Assembly (NCBI GenBank): GCA_030038035.1
Contig: JASHPP010000288.1
Location: 1 to 8,341, forward strand
From: Trebonia sp.
GTDB taxonomy: Bacteria > Actinomycetota > Actinomycetes > Streptosporangiales > Streptosporangiaceae
Direction: 5' to 3'
Length of the DNA: 8,341 bases
Shown piece after piece: positions 1-6,372 of the stretch. The notes beneath the pieces were generated by a model, which worked only from the letters and a program-made list of their open reading frames with translations, was not told where the DNA came from and searched no databases. Numbering within the stretch: position 1 is the stretch's first letter; every line of letters starts with the position of its first letter. Position numbers and translations under genes: made by a program.

Positions 1-602
1 TCGAAGCCGGGCACGCGGGCGCGCAGCACGATGCCGGCGGCCAGCGGCAGCCCGACCACGAGGGCGAGGCTGGCGATGATGCCGGCCGGGCGCACGCCGG
101 CGTGCCCGGCTTCGATGGTGAGGATCGGCCCGGCGAGGGCGACCGTGGCCACGGTGGAGCCGATGAGCACGCCGGCGGAGACGGCCGCCTCGCCGCCGGC
201 CATCGCGGTGGTGGCGACCGAGGCGATCTCGCAGGGCGCCAGGCCGACTGCCAGCACCCCGTCGCGGAGCGGGCCGGGAGCCACCAGCCAGGACACGGCC
301 CACGACAGCGCGGGCAGCACGGTGACCCCGGCGGCGAGCGCGGCGAGCAGCGGGCGCCAGGCCCCGCCGAGGCGGCGCAGCGCCGCGGGCTCGATCGTCA
401 CCGCGGTGGCGAAGACCAGCACCGCGAGCAGCACGTCGATGCCCTGCCTGGCGGCCAGCCAGGCCAGCGGCGGCCGCACGGACAGGCCGAGGATCGCGGC
501 GGCGAGCACCGCGGTCAGTTCGGGGTAGCCGGCGACCAGCCTGCGCACCTGAGACGCCATGACGACCACGTCGTCGATCTTCCCAGGCAGGCGGCTGGTC
601 AT
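1..602 (-). CDS. Bile acid:sodium symporter (SBF/BASS)-family transporter, N-terminal two thirds, cut by window edge
   Basis: My reading of the minus strand from an ATG at 602 stays open to position 1 and gives 200 residues, so the gene is 3'-truncated. The protein is strongly hydrophobic, with likely membrane segments near residues 27-42, 55-71, 83-107, 114-133, 140-162 and 173-195. Residues 120-138 hold GLAPCEIASVATTAMAGGE, which matches the conserved polar GxxPC...TxxAGG(D/E) stretch of the SBF/BASS superfamily, the part of the fold that crosses inside the membrane near the ion and substrate site. Family members have roughly 300 residues and 8-10 helices, so about one third is missing. BASS proteins move organic anions with sodium; the related ACR3 branch exports arsenite. 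The substrate here cannot be read from the sequence. An alternative in-frame ATG lies at 560; neither start has a good Shine-Dalgarno. The LacI-type gene just upstream on the same strand suggests shared control. I am sure of the family and unsure of the start. Confidence 0.82.
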   Translation of the reverse strand, partial: MTSRLPGKIDDVVVMASQVRRLVAGYPELTAVLAAAILGLSVRPPLAWLAARQGIDVLLAVLVFATAVTIEPAALRRLGGAWRPLLAALAAGVTVLPALSWAVSWLVAPGPLRDGVLAVGLAPCEIASVATTAMAGGEAAVSAGVLIGSTVATVALAGPILTIEAGHAGVRPAGIIASLALVVGLPLAAGIVLRARVPGF

Positions 603-650
603 GGACAGTCGCAACGGTTCGTTCGGGATAAAGGGACAACAGCGGGGAAC

Positions 651-671
651 GGCCTGCCGAGTTCGGCGGCC
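651..671 (-). terminator. Small GC-rich hairpin between the regulator and transporter genes
   Basis: GGCC-GCCG pairs with CGGC-A-GGCC around an AACT loop, giving an 8-bp stem with one bulged A. It starts 3 nt past the stop codon of the LacI-type gene and ends about 48 nt before the transporter ATG. There is no T-run, so it could be a weak terminator, an attenuating structure or chance in GC-rich DNA. Confidence 0.3.
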
Positions 672-674
672 GGG

Positions 675-1811
675 TCAGCGGTGCGGCGGCCGCTCGACCG
701 GTGCGACCGAGTCCCTGATGACCAGCTGCGGTTCCACCACCGGAGCGCTGGCGGGCGGGTCCGGCGACGCCCGGCCGTCTTCTGACTGGCGGATCGCGTC
801 GATCAGCGTCGCGACGCACCGCACGCCGAGCTCGCCGAAGTCCTGGCGCACCGTCGTCAGCGGCGGCCAGAAGTGCGCGGACTCGGGGATGTCGTCGAAG
901 CCGACGACGCTGACGTCGCGCGGCACGTCAAGCCCGGCCGCGCGGAACGCGTGGATGAGCCCGAGCGCCATCTGGTCGTTGGAGGAGAACACCGCGCTGA
1001 ACGGCAGGTCCGCGCGGCCGGAGGCGGCTGTCGCTGCCTCCCCGGCGAGGGCGCGGCCGATCTCGAAGCCCGAGTCCGCGGTCCAGTCGCCGAACAGCGG
1101 CGGCGCCCAGGGCAGGCCGGCCGCCGACAGCTCCGCCTTGTACGCGCGCAGCCGTGACTGCGCGTCGTTCCAGTCCGGCGGCCCGGCCACGTGCAGGATG
1201 CGCCGGTGCCCCTGCCCGATCAGGTAGCCGAGCACCAGCCGGACGCCCGCCTCCTGGTTCACCGAGACGACCGGGATGCCGCCGGCGCCGCGCTGCTCGC
1301 CCTGGGCGGCCACGATCGGCACGTTCATCGACAGGCCGGCCAGGTGGGACAGCACCGTGGTCCGCGGCGCGACGATGACGATCCCCTCGACCTCCTGGGT
1401 CAGCAGGTCCTCGATCGCCGCCGAGATCGCGCCAGGGGCGACCGACGCCAGATGGGCGACGGTCGCGTAGTAGCCGCGCCCGCGCGCCGCGTCCTCGACC
1501 GCGCCCACGCTGCTCGCCGGGCCGTAGTGCGAGCCCACCGCGGCGGCCAGCACCCCGATCGTCTGCGATCGGCGCATCGACAGCATCCGCGCCGCCCGGC
1601 TGGGCCGGAACTGCAGCTCGTCCATCGCGGCGAGCACGCGCGACTTCGTCACGTCACGGATGCTCGGGTGCCCGTTCAGCACGCGCGAGACCGTCTGGTG
1701 CGAGACTCCGGCGAGCCGCGCGACATCACGAATGCTCGCCGGACGCGGGCGAGACCTGCTCCCGGCGGCAGGGCTTCCTGTCGCCTGCTGCACGCATTGA
1801 GCATCGCACAT
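675..1811 (-). CDS. LacI/GalR-family transcriptional regulator
   Basis: This is a full-length 378-residue regulator (family norm about 330-350, with about 24 extra residues at the N-terminus). The DNA-binding helix-turn-helix spans residues 26-47, with IRDVARLAGVS followed by TVSRVLNG, the LacI signature. A hinge helix follows at about 68-80 (RPSRAARMLS), then a periplasmic-binding-protein-like sensor domain from about residue 84. Family landmarks in that domain are SNDQMALG (277-284), VVGFDDIPES (302-311) and PPLTTVRQD (316-324). Such proteins bind as dimers to palindromic operators and respond to a small ligand, usually a sugar or nucleoside; the ligand is not evident here. The ATG at 1811 has no Shine-Dalgarno. 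A GTG at 1793 is an alternative that would drop six residues. It is divergent from the NUDIX gene and lies 72 nt upstream of the transporter on the same strand, so the transporter is the most natural target besides itself. Confidence 0.93.
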   Translation of the reverse strand: MCDAQCVQQATGSPAAGSRSRPRPASIRDVARLAGVSHQTVSRVLNGHPSIRDVTKSRVLAAMDELQFRPSRAARMLSMRRSQTIGVLAAAVGSHYGPASSVGAVEDAARGRGYYATVAHLASVAPGAISAAIEDLLTQEVEGIVIVAPRTTVLSHLAGLSMNVPIVAAQGEQRGAGGIPVVSVNQEAGVRLVLGYLIGQGHRRILHVAGPPDWNDAQSRLRAYKAELSAAGLPWAPPLFGDWTADSGFEIGRALAGEAATAASGRADLPFSAVFSSNDQMALGLIHAFRAAGLDVPRDVSVVGFDDIPESAHFWPPLTTVRQDFGELGVRCVATLIDAIRQSEDGRASPDPPASAPVVEPQLVIRDSVAPVERPPHR

Positions 1812-1821
1812 CGCGGCAACC

Positions 1822-1857
1822 GGGCACGGGCCAGGGGTTAGGGGCTGGGGGGCTGGG
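1822..1857 (+). promoter_or_regulatory. G-rich tract with six G-runs (predicted G-quadruplex) in a divergent promoter region
   Basis: The plus strand has runs of 3, 3, 4, 4, 6 and 3 G separated by CAC, CCA, TTA, CT and CT. This satisfies the usual four-run G-quadruplex pattern several times over. It lies between the starts of the LacI-type gene (1811) and the NUDIX gene (1881), where both promoters must lie. It is on the non-template strand of the NUDIX gene and the template strand of the regulator gene. Folding is inferred from the pattern only. Confidence 0.55.
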
Positions 1858-1880
1858 CGCGGCCCTTGCCTGACGCGACA

Positions 1881-2345
1881 ATGGTGAGCGTGCCCAGATC
1901 AGACCTTCCCGTGCGCCTGGCGGGGCGGGTGATCGTGCTCGACCCCGCCGGGCGGGTGCTGCTCTTCCGCTACGACGACCCGCCGCCCAACGGGCGGCAC
2001 TGGGCCACGCCGGGCGGCGGGCTCGAGGCGGGCGAGGACCACCACTCCGGCGCGCAGCGCGAGCTCGCCGAGGAGACCGGCTGGGATGACGTGGCGGTGG
2101 CGCCAGGCGAGGTGTTCGAGCAGTGGCTGACGATGGGGTACGGCGACCGCGTCGTCCGCCAGCACGAGCTGTTCTTCCTGGCGCGCGTGTCGGTCGAGCG
2201 GCGCCCGCTCGGCGACGTCGCGGCCATGCACGTCCACGACGGGATCCGCGCCACGCGCTGGTGGACGCTCGCCGAGCTTGACGCGACTACCGAGGCCGTC
2301 TGGCCCGCCGGGCTCGCGGACCTGGTCCGGGCGGTGGCCAGCTAG
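1881..2345 (+). CDS. NUDIX hydrolase
   Basis: The 154-residue protein carries a complete Nudix box at residues 46-68: G46, E52, then R60-E61-L62-A63-E64-E65-T66-G67-W68, fitting Gx5Ex7REUxEExGU. The glutamates coordinate the divalent metal used to cleave a nucleoside diphosphate linked to another group. The box follows RVIVLDPAGRVLLFRYDD and WATPGGGLE, the usual strand and loop before the catalytic helix. The length is typical of a stand-alone cytosolic Nudix enzyme. Substrate (oxidised nucleotide, nucleotide sugar, NAD-type, other) cannot be assigned. I chose the ATG at 1881; the frame is open back to a TTG at 1866, and GTG codons at 1884 and 1890 are also possible. None has a Shine-Dalgarno, so a leaderless or very short-leader transcript is plausible. 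It is divergent from the LacI-type gene and separated from the phosphatase gene by 128 nt with a hairpin, so it is probably its own unit. Confidence 0.92.
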   Translation: MVSVPRSDLPVRLAGRVIVLDPAGRVLLFRYDDPPPNGRHWATPGGGLEAGEDHHSGAQRELAEETGWDDVAVAPGEVFEQWLTMGYGDRVVRQHELFFLARVSVERRPLGDVAAMHVHDGIRATRWWTLAELDATTEAVWPAGLADLVRAVAS

Positions 2346-2371
2346 GCCGTGCCCGTGCGTTCCTGAGGAAG

Positions 2372-2396
2372 CGGCGCGCGATTCTGACACGCGCCG
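2372..2396 (+). terminator. Candidate hairpin terminator after the NUDIX gene
   Basis: CGGCGCG at 2372-2378 pairs perfectly with CGCGCCG at 2390-2396 across an 11-nt loop, and a G-T pair can extend the stem at its base. It begins 26 nt after the NUDIX stop and is followed by TATTGAT, which is only weakly T-rich. It could end the NUDIX transcript before the phosphatase gene. Confidence 0.35.
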
Positions 2397-2398
2397 TA

Positions 2399-2473
2399 TT
2401 GATCCCGTTAATCTCCATGTTGTTACTTGTCAATTCCGGAATCCTAGCGTTCCTGGCTATGAGCTCATCGCCC
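2399..2473 (+). promoter_or_regulatory. AT-richer leader of the phosphatase gene with a 10-bp palindrome
   Basis: This stretch is clearly richer in A and T than its surroundings and precedes the phosphatase gene, as expected of a promoter. It contains the perfect palindrome ATTCCGGAAT at 2433-2442 and TTGTTA/TTGTCA hexamers that could act as -35 elements, but I find no convincing -10 at the right spacing. The palindrome may be an operator. The phosphatase frame stays open upstream to ATG 2459, ATG 2417 and TTG 2399. Confidence 0.3.
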
Positions 2474-4048
2474 ATGAACCCTGAGCAGGCCAGGAAACTC
2501 AGCCTTGCAGAGCAGCACGACTGGTACCGCCGCGCGACCTCGCGACGCTCGCTCCTGCGGGGCGGACTCGTCGGCGCCGGCGCCATCGCCGCCGGGCCCG
2601 TCCTCCTTTCGGGCTCGGCGAGCGCCGCCACCAGGCGGGCAGCCGGCCCGACCCTGCTGTCCAAGACCGGCTTCACGGCGGGCACCTCCGCGGTCCCGTT
2701 CGGGCAGCACGTGGCCTTCGGACCCGATCCCAGGACGCAGATCGCCGTAGCGTGGCAGGTCCGCAACCCGGTCAGCAACCCGTTCCTGCGCTTCAGCGAC
2801 CAGCCAGGTGGCTGGGGCCAGCAGATCCCGGCCGAGGTCCGGACGGTGTCGACTCCGGTTACCGACACATCCCCTGTCGACTCGGTGCCGCTGGTCTCGC
2901 CCACCGTCATCGAGCAGTACTACCTGCACGTCCAGCTGGACAACCTGTCCCCGGGCTCGACGTACTACTACACGGTCGGGCAGGACGGCTGGGACTCGGC
3001 GCTCAACGTGGTCGGGTCGTTCACCACCGCCCCGCGCGGGAACCAGCCGTTCACCTTCACCGCCTTCGGCGACGAGGGCACCACCTACGACTCGCTCGCC
3101 ACCACCAGCCTGATCCGCTCCCAGAACCCGGCGTTCCACCTGCACGCCGGCGACGTCTCCTACGCCGAAGACGGCGGCGACGGCCTGATCACCGACCCCT
3201 ACGACCCGCGGGTCTGGGACACCTGGTTCAACGAGGTCGCGCCCGCGGCCGGCAACATCCCCTGGCAGCTCGCGGTGGGCAACCACGAGATGGAAGCCTG
3301 GTACGCGCCGGACGGCTACGGCGCGGAGCACGCCCGCTGGGACTTCCCGGGCGGCGTGTCCGGCCCCACCTACTATTCGTTCACCTACGGCAACGTGGGC
3401 GTGGTCAGCCTCGACGCGAACGACGTGTCGTACGAGATCCCGGCGAACTTCGGCTACTCGGGCGGCGCGCAGGTCGCGTGGCTGGAGACCACCCTGGCCG
3501 GCCTCCGCCAGCAGCCGGGCATCGACTTCATCGTCGCGTACTTCCACCACTGCGCCTACAGCACCTGCACGACGCACGCCTCCGAGGGCGGCGCCAGGCA
3601 GTTCTTCGTCCCGCTGTTCGACAAGTACGGCGTGGACCTGGTGATCAACGGCCACAACCACATCTACGAGCGCAACAACCCGCTGATCGGCGGCACGCAG
3701 ACGGTGACCGCGCCGTCCGGCGCCACGATCACCCCGGCGACGCAGGGCACCACGTACGTGGTCTGCGGCGGCGGCGGCGTGAGCCTGTACAAGTTCGGCG
3801 CCAAGGACAGCTACGAAGGCGACGTGAACACCAACACCGCGATCGCCAGCTACGTCAACGAGGCGGGCGAAACGAAGGTCGACGAGAGCGTCGACTACTC
3901 GCAGGTCCGGTACACCGGCTACTGCCTGCTTGTCATCGACAGCAGCCCGGCTGGCTGGCCGGGCGGCACCTCCACGCTGCTCGTCCGCGGCCTCAACGAG
4001 GACGGTGTGGAACTGGACCGGGTCACCCTGTCCAGGACCGCCGGCTAG
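2474..4048 (+). CDS. Tat-exported purple acid phosphatase-type metallophosphoesterase
   Basis: From ATG 2474 the protein has 524 residues. A twin-arginine signal is visible: S23-R24-R25-S-L-L-R, a hydrophobic stretch to about 45, and a likely cut after SASA (residue 51), so it should be exported folded with its metals. Residues about 60-190 form a fibronectin-like purple acid phosphatase N-terminal domain. The catalytic domain has all five metal-binding blocks: GDEG (D200), GDVSY (D227, Y230), GNHE (N270), YFHH (H358/H359) and GHNH (H394, H396). Y230 is the tyrosine that binds Fe(III) and gives the family its colour, separating it from generic metallophosphoesterases. The expected reaction is hydrolysis of phosphate monoesters (or diesters) outside the cell. 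Start choice: earlier in-frame starts would put hydrophobic residues ahead of the Tat motif, which is unlikely; ATG 2459 remains possible. Neither has a strong Shine-Dalgarno. It converges with the sedolisin gene on a shared hairpin. Confidence 0.93.
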   Translation: MNPEQARKLSLAEQHDWYRRATSRRSLLRGGLVGAGAIAAGPVLLSGSASAATRRAAGPTLLSKTGFTAGTSAVPFGQHVAFGPDPRTQIAVAWQVRNPVSNPFLRFSDQPGGWGQQIPAEVRTVSTPVTDTSPVDSVPLVSPTVIEQYYLHVQLDNLSPGSTYYYTVGQDGWDSALNVVGSFTTAPRGNQPFTFTAFGDEGTTYDSLATTSLIRSQNPAFHLHAGDVSYAEDGGDGLITDPYDPRVWDTWFNEVAPAAGNIPWQLAVGNHEMEAWYAPDGYGAEHARWDFPGGVSGPTYYSFTYGNVGVVSLDANDVSYEIPANFGYSGGAQVAWLETTLAGLRQQPGIDFIVAYFHHCAYSTCTTHASEGGARQFFVPLFDKYGVDLVINGHNHIYERNNPLIGGTQTVTAPSGATITPATQGTTYVVCGGGGVSLYKFGAKDSYEGDVNTNTAIASYVNEAGETKVDESVDYSQVRYTGYCLLVIDSSPAGWPGGTSTLLVRGLNEDGVELDRVTLSRTAG

Positions 4049-4057
4049 CCCGGCCTG

Positions 4058-4098
4058 CGCGGGTGTCAGCGTCCCGTCACGGGACGCTGACACCCGCG
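4058..4098. terminator. Perfect 19-bp inverted repeat, likely bidirectional terminator between convergent genes
   Basis: The arm at 4058-4076 (CGCGGGTGTCAGCGTCCCG) is exactly complementary to 4080-4098, leaving a 3-nt loop TCA at 4077-4079. On the minus strand that loop is the TGA stop of the sedolisin gene, and one arm encodes its last residues. On the plus strand the repeat begins 10 nt after the phosphatase stop. Neither side has a T-run. Long stems without a T-tail (I-shaped) have been described as common terminators in actinobacteria, so I read this as one terminator serving both genes. Confidence 0.8.
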
Positions 4099-5525
4099 AG
4101 TTCGTAGACGAAGTCCGGCGCGTAGATCGTGCCCACTCCCGTCGCCAGGTTGTAGCCGCCGTGGGGGTTGGCGGAGTAGCCCTTGACCGTGTACTCCTTG
4201 TCCGTCGGCCCCTGGTAGAACGACACGGTGTTGTTGCCAGAGGTCACGTTGACGATGCCGGGCGCGTGCTCGGCCGACAGCGCGTACAGCGTGGGGTTGA
4301 TCACCCCGAGCGGGCGCCCGGCGACCTGGTCGGCCAGCGCCACGATGGCCGCGAACTCCGGCGTCGCCTCGCTTGTGCCGCAGATCAGCCACCAGCCGGC
4401 CGGCTGCCCGGCGAACGTGCTGTAGACGTTCACCGCGCCGTCGCAGGACGCGCTCATCGCGATGTCCGGCACGCCGCGGCGGGCGCCGACCACGGACTCC
4501 ACGGCGTCCTGCCACGACGGACGGGTGAAGAACGCGGACTTGCCGCCGCCGCTCGCGAACGGGTTCGGGCCCGCGTCGCCGGCGAAGTAGTCGTTCGACG
4601 GCGTGTTGTAGGTGTCGTTCCAGACCACGGAGGTGTACTTGCCGCCGCTGAGCTCGAGCCGCGTGCCGCCCACCGCCGTCACCAGCGGGTCGCTGGCCGG
4701 CCACGACGTCACCGGCCCGGCGTAATAGGTCGACCCGTTCAGCTTGACACCCGCGGCGCCGGTGTCCCCTGAGGCGGCGAGCACGGTCACGTCGTGGGCC
4801 TGCGCGTCCAGGTACGCGGCACGCAGCGGCGCCAGCACCTTGTAGCTCGGGAAGGTCTCCTCGGTGGCGCTGAAACTCTGGCTGATCACGTCGCCGAGGC
4901 CGTGGTTGATCACGTATTCCTCGGCGGTGACGATCTGCGGGAAGCCGGTCACGCCCTCTGTCTCTGAGACGGGCGTCTCGACGAGCAGGATGTTCGCGCC
5001 CGGCGCCAGGGCGTGCGCATACTCCACGTCCAGCGTGGTCTCGTCCGCCCAGCCCACCATGGTCCCATTCTGGTAGCCCGTGCTGTACGCGGGAATCTTG
5101 CCCGCCGGCGTGATGATCTTGAACGAGGGCGGCGCCGCGAGGCCGAACTGCCGGTCGAACACGGTCAGGTCGTGCTTGATCGTCGGGGAGCCGAACGAGT
5201 CGACGATCACGATCGTCTCGCCCTTGCCCGTGACGCCCCTGGCGTAGAGGGTGTTCAGGCCGTAGGCCGCGCGGAGCTGCGCCGGGTCGTAGCAGGCGAT
5301 GTCATCGTCCTGCTCGCATTCCGCGGTCGTCGGCGGCGCCTGCCGGTCCGTGCGGGCGAGGGGGATGACGCCCGGCTCGATCATTATTCGCGGCAGGCTG
5401 CCCTGGTTTGCCGACCCGGGGTGTGCGGCAGGCGCCGCCGGGACGGCCGGCGCCGTCGCCGCCAGAATCGTGAGGGTGAGCGCTGCCACGCTTGCCGCCA
5501 GCCCGGCGATCCTGGCCTTGCGCAT
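4077..5525 (-). CDS. Secreted sedolisin (S53) serine-carboxyl peptidase, short form without propeptide
   Basis: The 482-residue protein starts with a signal peptide (RKAR, then a hydrophobic stretch, Ala/Pro-rich cleavage region near residues 28-34). The sedolisin fold begins at about residue 78 (CYDPAQLRAAYGL, GKGETIVIVDSFG at 101-113). The catalytic set is complete: E162 and D166 in DETTLDVEY, oxyanion D254 in ASGD, and nucleophile S385 in CGTSEATP. Sedolisins cleave proteins outside the cell, often at acid pH. Two things are odd. Only about 45 residues lie between signal and catalytic domain, whereas classical family members have a folding propeptide of roughly 150-200. At the C-terminus, the two calcium-binding aspartates expected in the D-[IV]-T-x-G and G-x-D-x-x-TG-x-G motifs appear as N426 and N459. 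ATG 5525 is fixed by a good GAGGAG site 5 nt upstream. The gene is 50 nt downstream of the NRDE gene and may share its transcript. Four cysteines (70, 78, 361, 382) could form disulfides. Confidence 0.93.
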   Translation of the reverse strand: MRKARIAGLAASVAALTLTILAATAPAVPAAPAAHPGSANQGSLPRIMIEPGVIPLARTDRQAPPTTAECEQDDDIACYDPAQLRAAYGLNTLYARGVTGKGETIVIVDSFGSPTIKHDLTVFDRQFGLAAPPSFKIITPAGKIPAYSTGYQNGTMVGWADETTLDVEYAHALAPGANILLVETPVSETEGVTGFPQIVTAEEYVINHGLGDVISQSFSATEETFPSYKVLAPLRAAYLDAQAHDVTVLAASGDTGAAGVKLNGSTYYAGPVTSWPASDPLVTAVGGTRLELSGGKYTSVVWNDTYNTPSNDYFAGDAGPNPFASGGGKSAFFTRPSWQDAVESVVGARRGVPDIAMSASCDGAVNVYSTFAGQPAGWWLICGTSEATPEFAAIVALADQVAGRPLGVINPTLYALSAEHAPGIVNVTSGNNTVSFYQGPTDKEYTVKGYSANPHGGYNLATGVGTIYAPDFVYELAGVSVP

Positions 5526-5530
5526 GCGAA

Positions 5531-5536
5531 CTCCTC
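5531..5536 (-). promoter_or_regulatory. Ribosome binding site of the sedolisin gene
   Basis: The minus strand reads GAGGAG, 5 nt before ATG 5525. It is the clearest Shine-Dalgarno in the window and fixes the sedolisin start. Just upstream, CTATCG (5565) and CTATTG (5576) form an 11-nt-spaced direct repeat on the plus strand overlapping the NRDE stop; its meaning is unknown. Confidence 0.8.
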
Positions 5537-5575
5537 GGGTCGACTGCGTCGAACATAGCCGGAACTATCGCCCCA

Positions 5576-6337
5576 CTATTGAACAACGACCGGATACCAG
5601 CCCGTGCGGCTTCCCGGGCGCGGCTGAAAGTCGTAGCGCAGGCCGTCGGCGGCGAGCGCGACCAGGGTCAGCGACGTCGTGCCCCAGATCCGGCCGCCCG
5701 GCAGCTCGCGGCGGGCGATGATCGCGCGCGGGTCGCCCGCGGCAAGCCCGTCGCCAGCCGCCAGCGTGAGCCAGTCGCCCCAGGCCGCCTCCGGCGAGAG
5801 CGCGGGGTCGCCGGACGGGCGGGTGGCCGCGAACTTCGGCCCGAAGTAGGCAGCCTTTTCATCCGCGGGCTCCCCCGGGTAGGCGTGGCCTGCATTGGTC
5901 AGCACGTGCGTGCCCGGTTCCAGTTGCGCCAGGGACGGCCGCTCGCCGTCCCAGCTCAGCAGCCATACCGACGCCAGGTCGGCGCACACCAGGTAGCACG
6001 GGTCGTAGGCCGCGAGGGCGTCCGGGGCTGCCGCGAGGTCCTTCAGCACCACGGTGCCGTCGGCGGCGGCGCGCAACGGCAGCTCTCCCCTGCTCCGGCG
6101 GCCGGCCGGAGCGGCGAGCACGCCACGGCCGTTCAGCAGGCAGGACAAGCGCGGCAGTTCCGGCTGGACCGCCAGCCAGGTGCCGCCCGCCTGCTCATCG
6201 AGCCCGCCGAGCAGCGGCGAACCGGGCCAGTGCCGCGCGGGGGGCAGCCAGGGCCGGTCGGTCAGCTCGTCGCGGACGCCGAGCACCAGCAGCGGGACCC
6301 GATCCCCCGGTTCGAAGCTGAGGACCACGGTGCACAT
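5576..6337 (-). CDS. NRDE/TANGO2-family protein with a variant NRDE motif
   Basis: The 253-residue protein fits the NRDE (TANGO2-like) family in length and order of motifs. It starts M-C-T-V-V, with the conserved Cys2 that suggests an N-terminal-nucleophile hydrolase fold after Met removal. Next come a hydrophobic strand LLVLG and V21-R22-D23-E24 then RPW, where the family name motif has Asn in place of Val21. GGLDEQAGGTWLAV follows at 44-57 and SRGELPL at 82-88; WGTTSLTLVAL closes the fold at 218-228. No signal peptide or membrane segment is visible, so it should be cytosolic. Animal TANGO2 has been linked to heme and lipid handling; the bacterial role is unsettled and no reaction should be assumed. 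On the minus strand AGGAGA lies 10 nt before the ATG, a slightly long spacing. It leads a probable two-gene unit with the sedolisin and diverges from the sirtuin gene. Confidence 0.85.
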   Translation of the reverse strand: MCTVVLSFEPGDRVPLLVLGVRDELTDRPWLPPARHWPGSPLLGGLDEQAGGTWLAVQPELPRLSCLLNGRGVLAAPAGRRSRGELPLRAAADGTVVLKDLAAAPDALAAYDPCYLVCADLASVWLLSWDGERPSLAQLEPGTHVLTNAGHAYPGEPADEKAAYFGPKFAATRPSGDPALSPEAAWGDWLTLAAGDGLAAGDPRAIIARRELPGGRIWGTTSLTLVALAADGLRYDFQPRPGSRTGWYPVVVQ

Positions 6338-6350
6338 GTGCCTATCATCT

Positions 6351-6372
6351 CCTCATCCCCGATGACATGAGG
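6351..6372. promoter_or_regulatory. Inverted repeat CCTCAT-N10-ATGAGG in the NRDE/sirtuin divergent region
   Basis: Two perfect 6-bp arms are separated by 10 nt, with a nested CATC-CCC-GATG pair between them. The site lies between the divergent starts at 6337 and 6411 and overlaps the purine-rich ribosome site of the NRDE gene. The spacing would suit a dimeric regulator, or an RNA hairpin that masks the NRDE ribosome site. No regulator is suggested by the sequence. Confidence 0.3.

Noticed and set aside
610..621. LacI-type operator CGCAACGGTTCG before the transporter
   Set aside because: Four of six symmetric pairs match around a central CG; common by chance in this DNA.
31..785. Long open frames on the plus strand (31-528, 102-785)
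   Set aside because: They read as Arg/Ala/Gly-rich low-information sequence, and the minus strand here encodes a clear membrane transporter.
1866..1881. LacI-type operator TTG-N10-CAA before the NUDIX gene
   Set aside because: Only four of eight symmetric positions match, too weak to call.
2407..2455. PhoP (PHO-box) direct repeats upstream of the phosphatase
   Set aside because: GTTAATC, GTTGTTA and GTCAATT fragments are present, but the spacing is irregular and matches to the GTTCACC unit are poor.
2399..2473. N-terminal extension of the phosphatase from TTG 2399 or ATG 2417
   Set aside because: It would place a hydrophobic stretch before the Tat motif, which is unlike Tat signals; the region looks like a leader.
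2465..4107. Open frames of 542 (minus, 2465-4093) and 451 codons (plus, 2752-4107) over the phosphatase gene
   Set aside because: Both are Arg/Val/Gly-rich shadows of high GC content; the phosphatase frame carries all five metal-binding motifs.
4745..4755. Second copy of TGACACCCGCG from the terminator arm
   Set aside because: Both copies encode Ala-Gly-Val within the sedolisin; coincidence of codon choice is the simplest reading.
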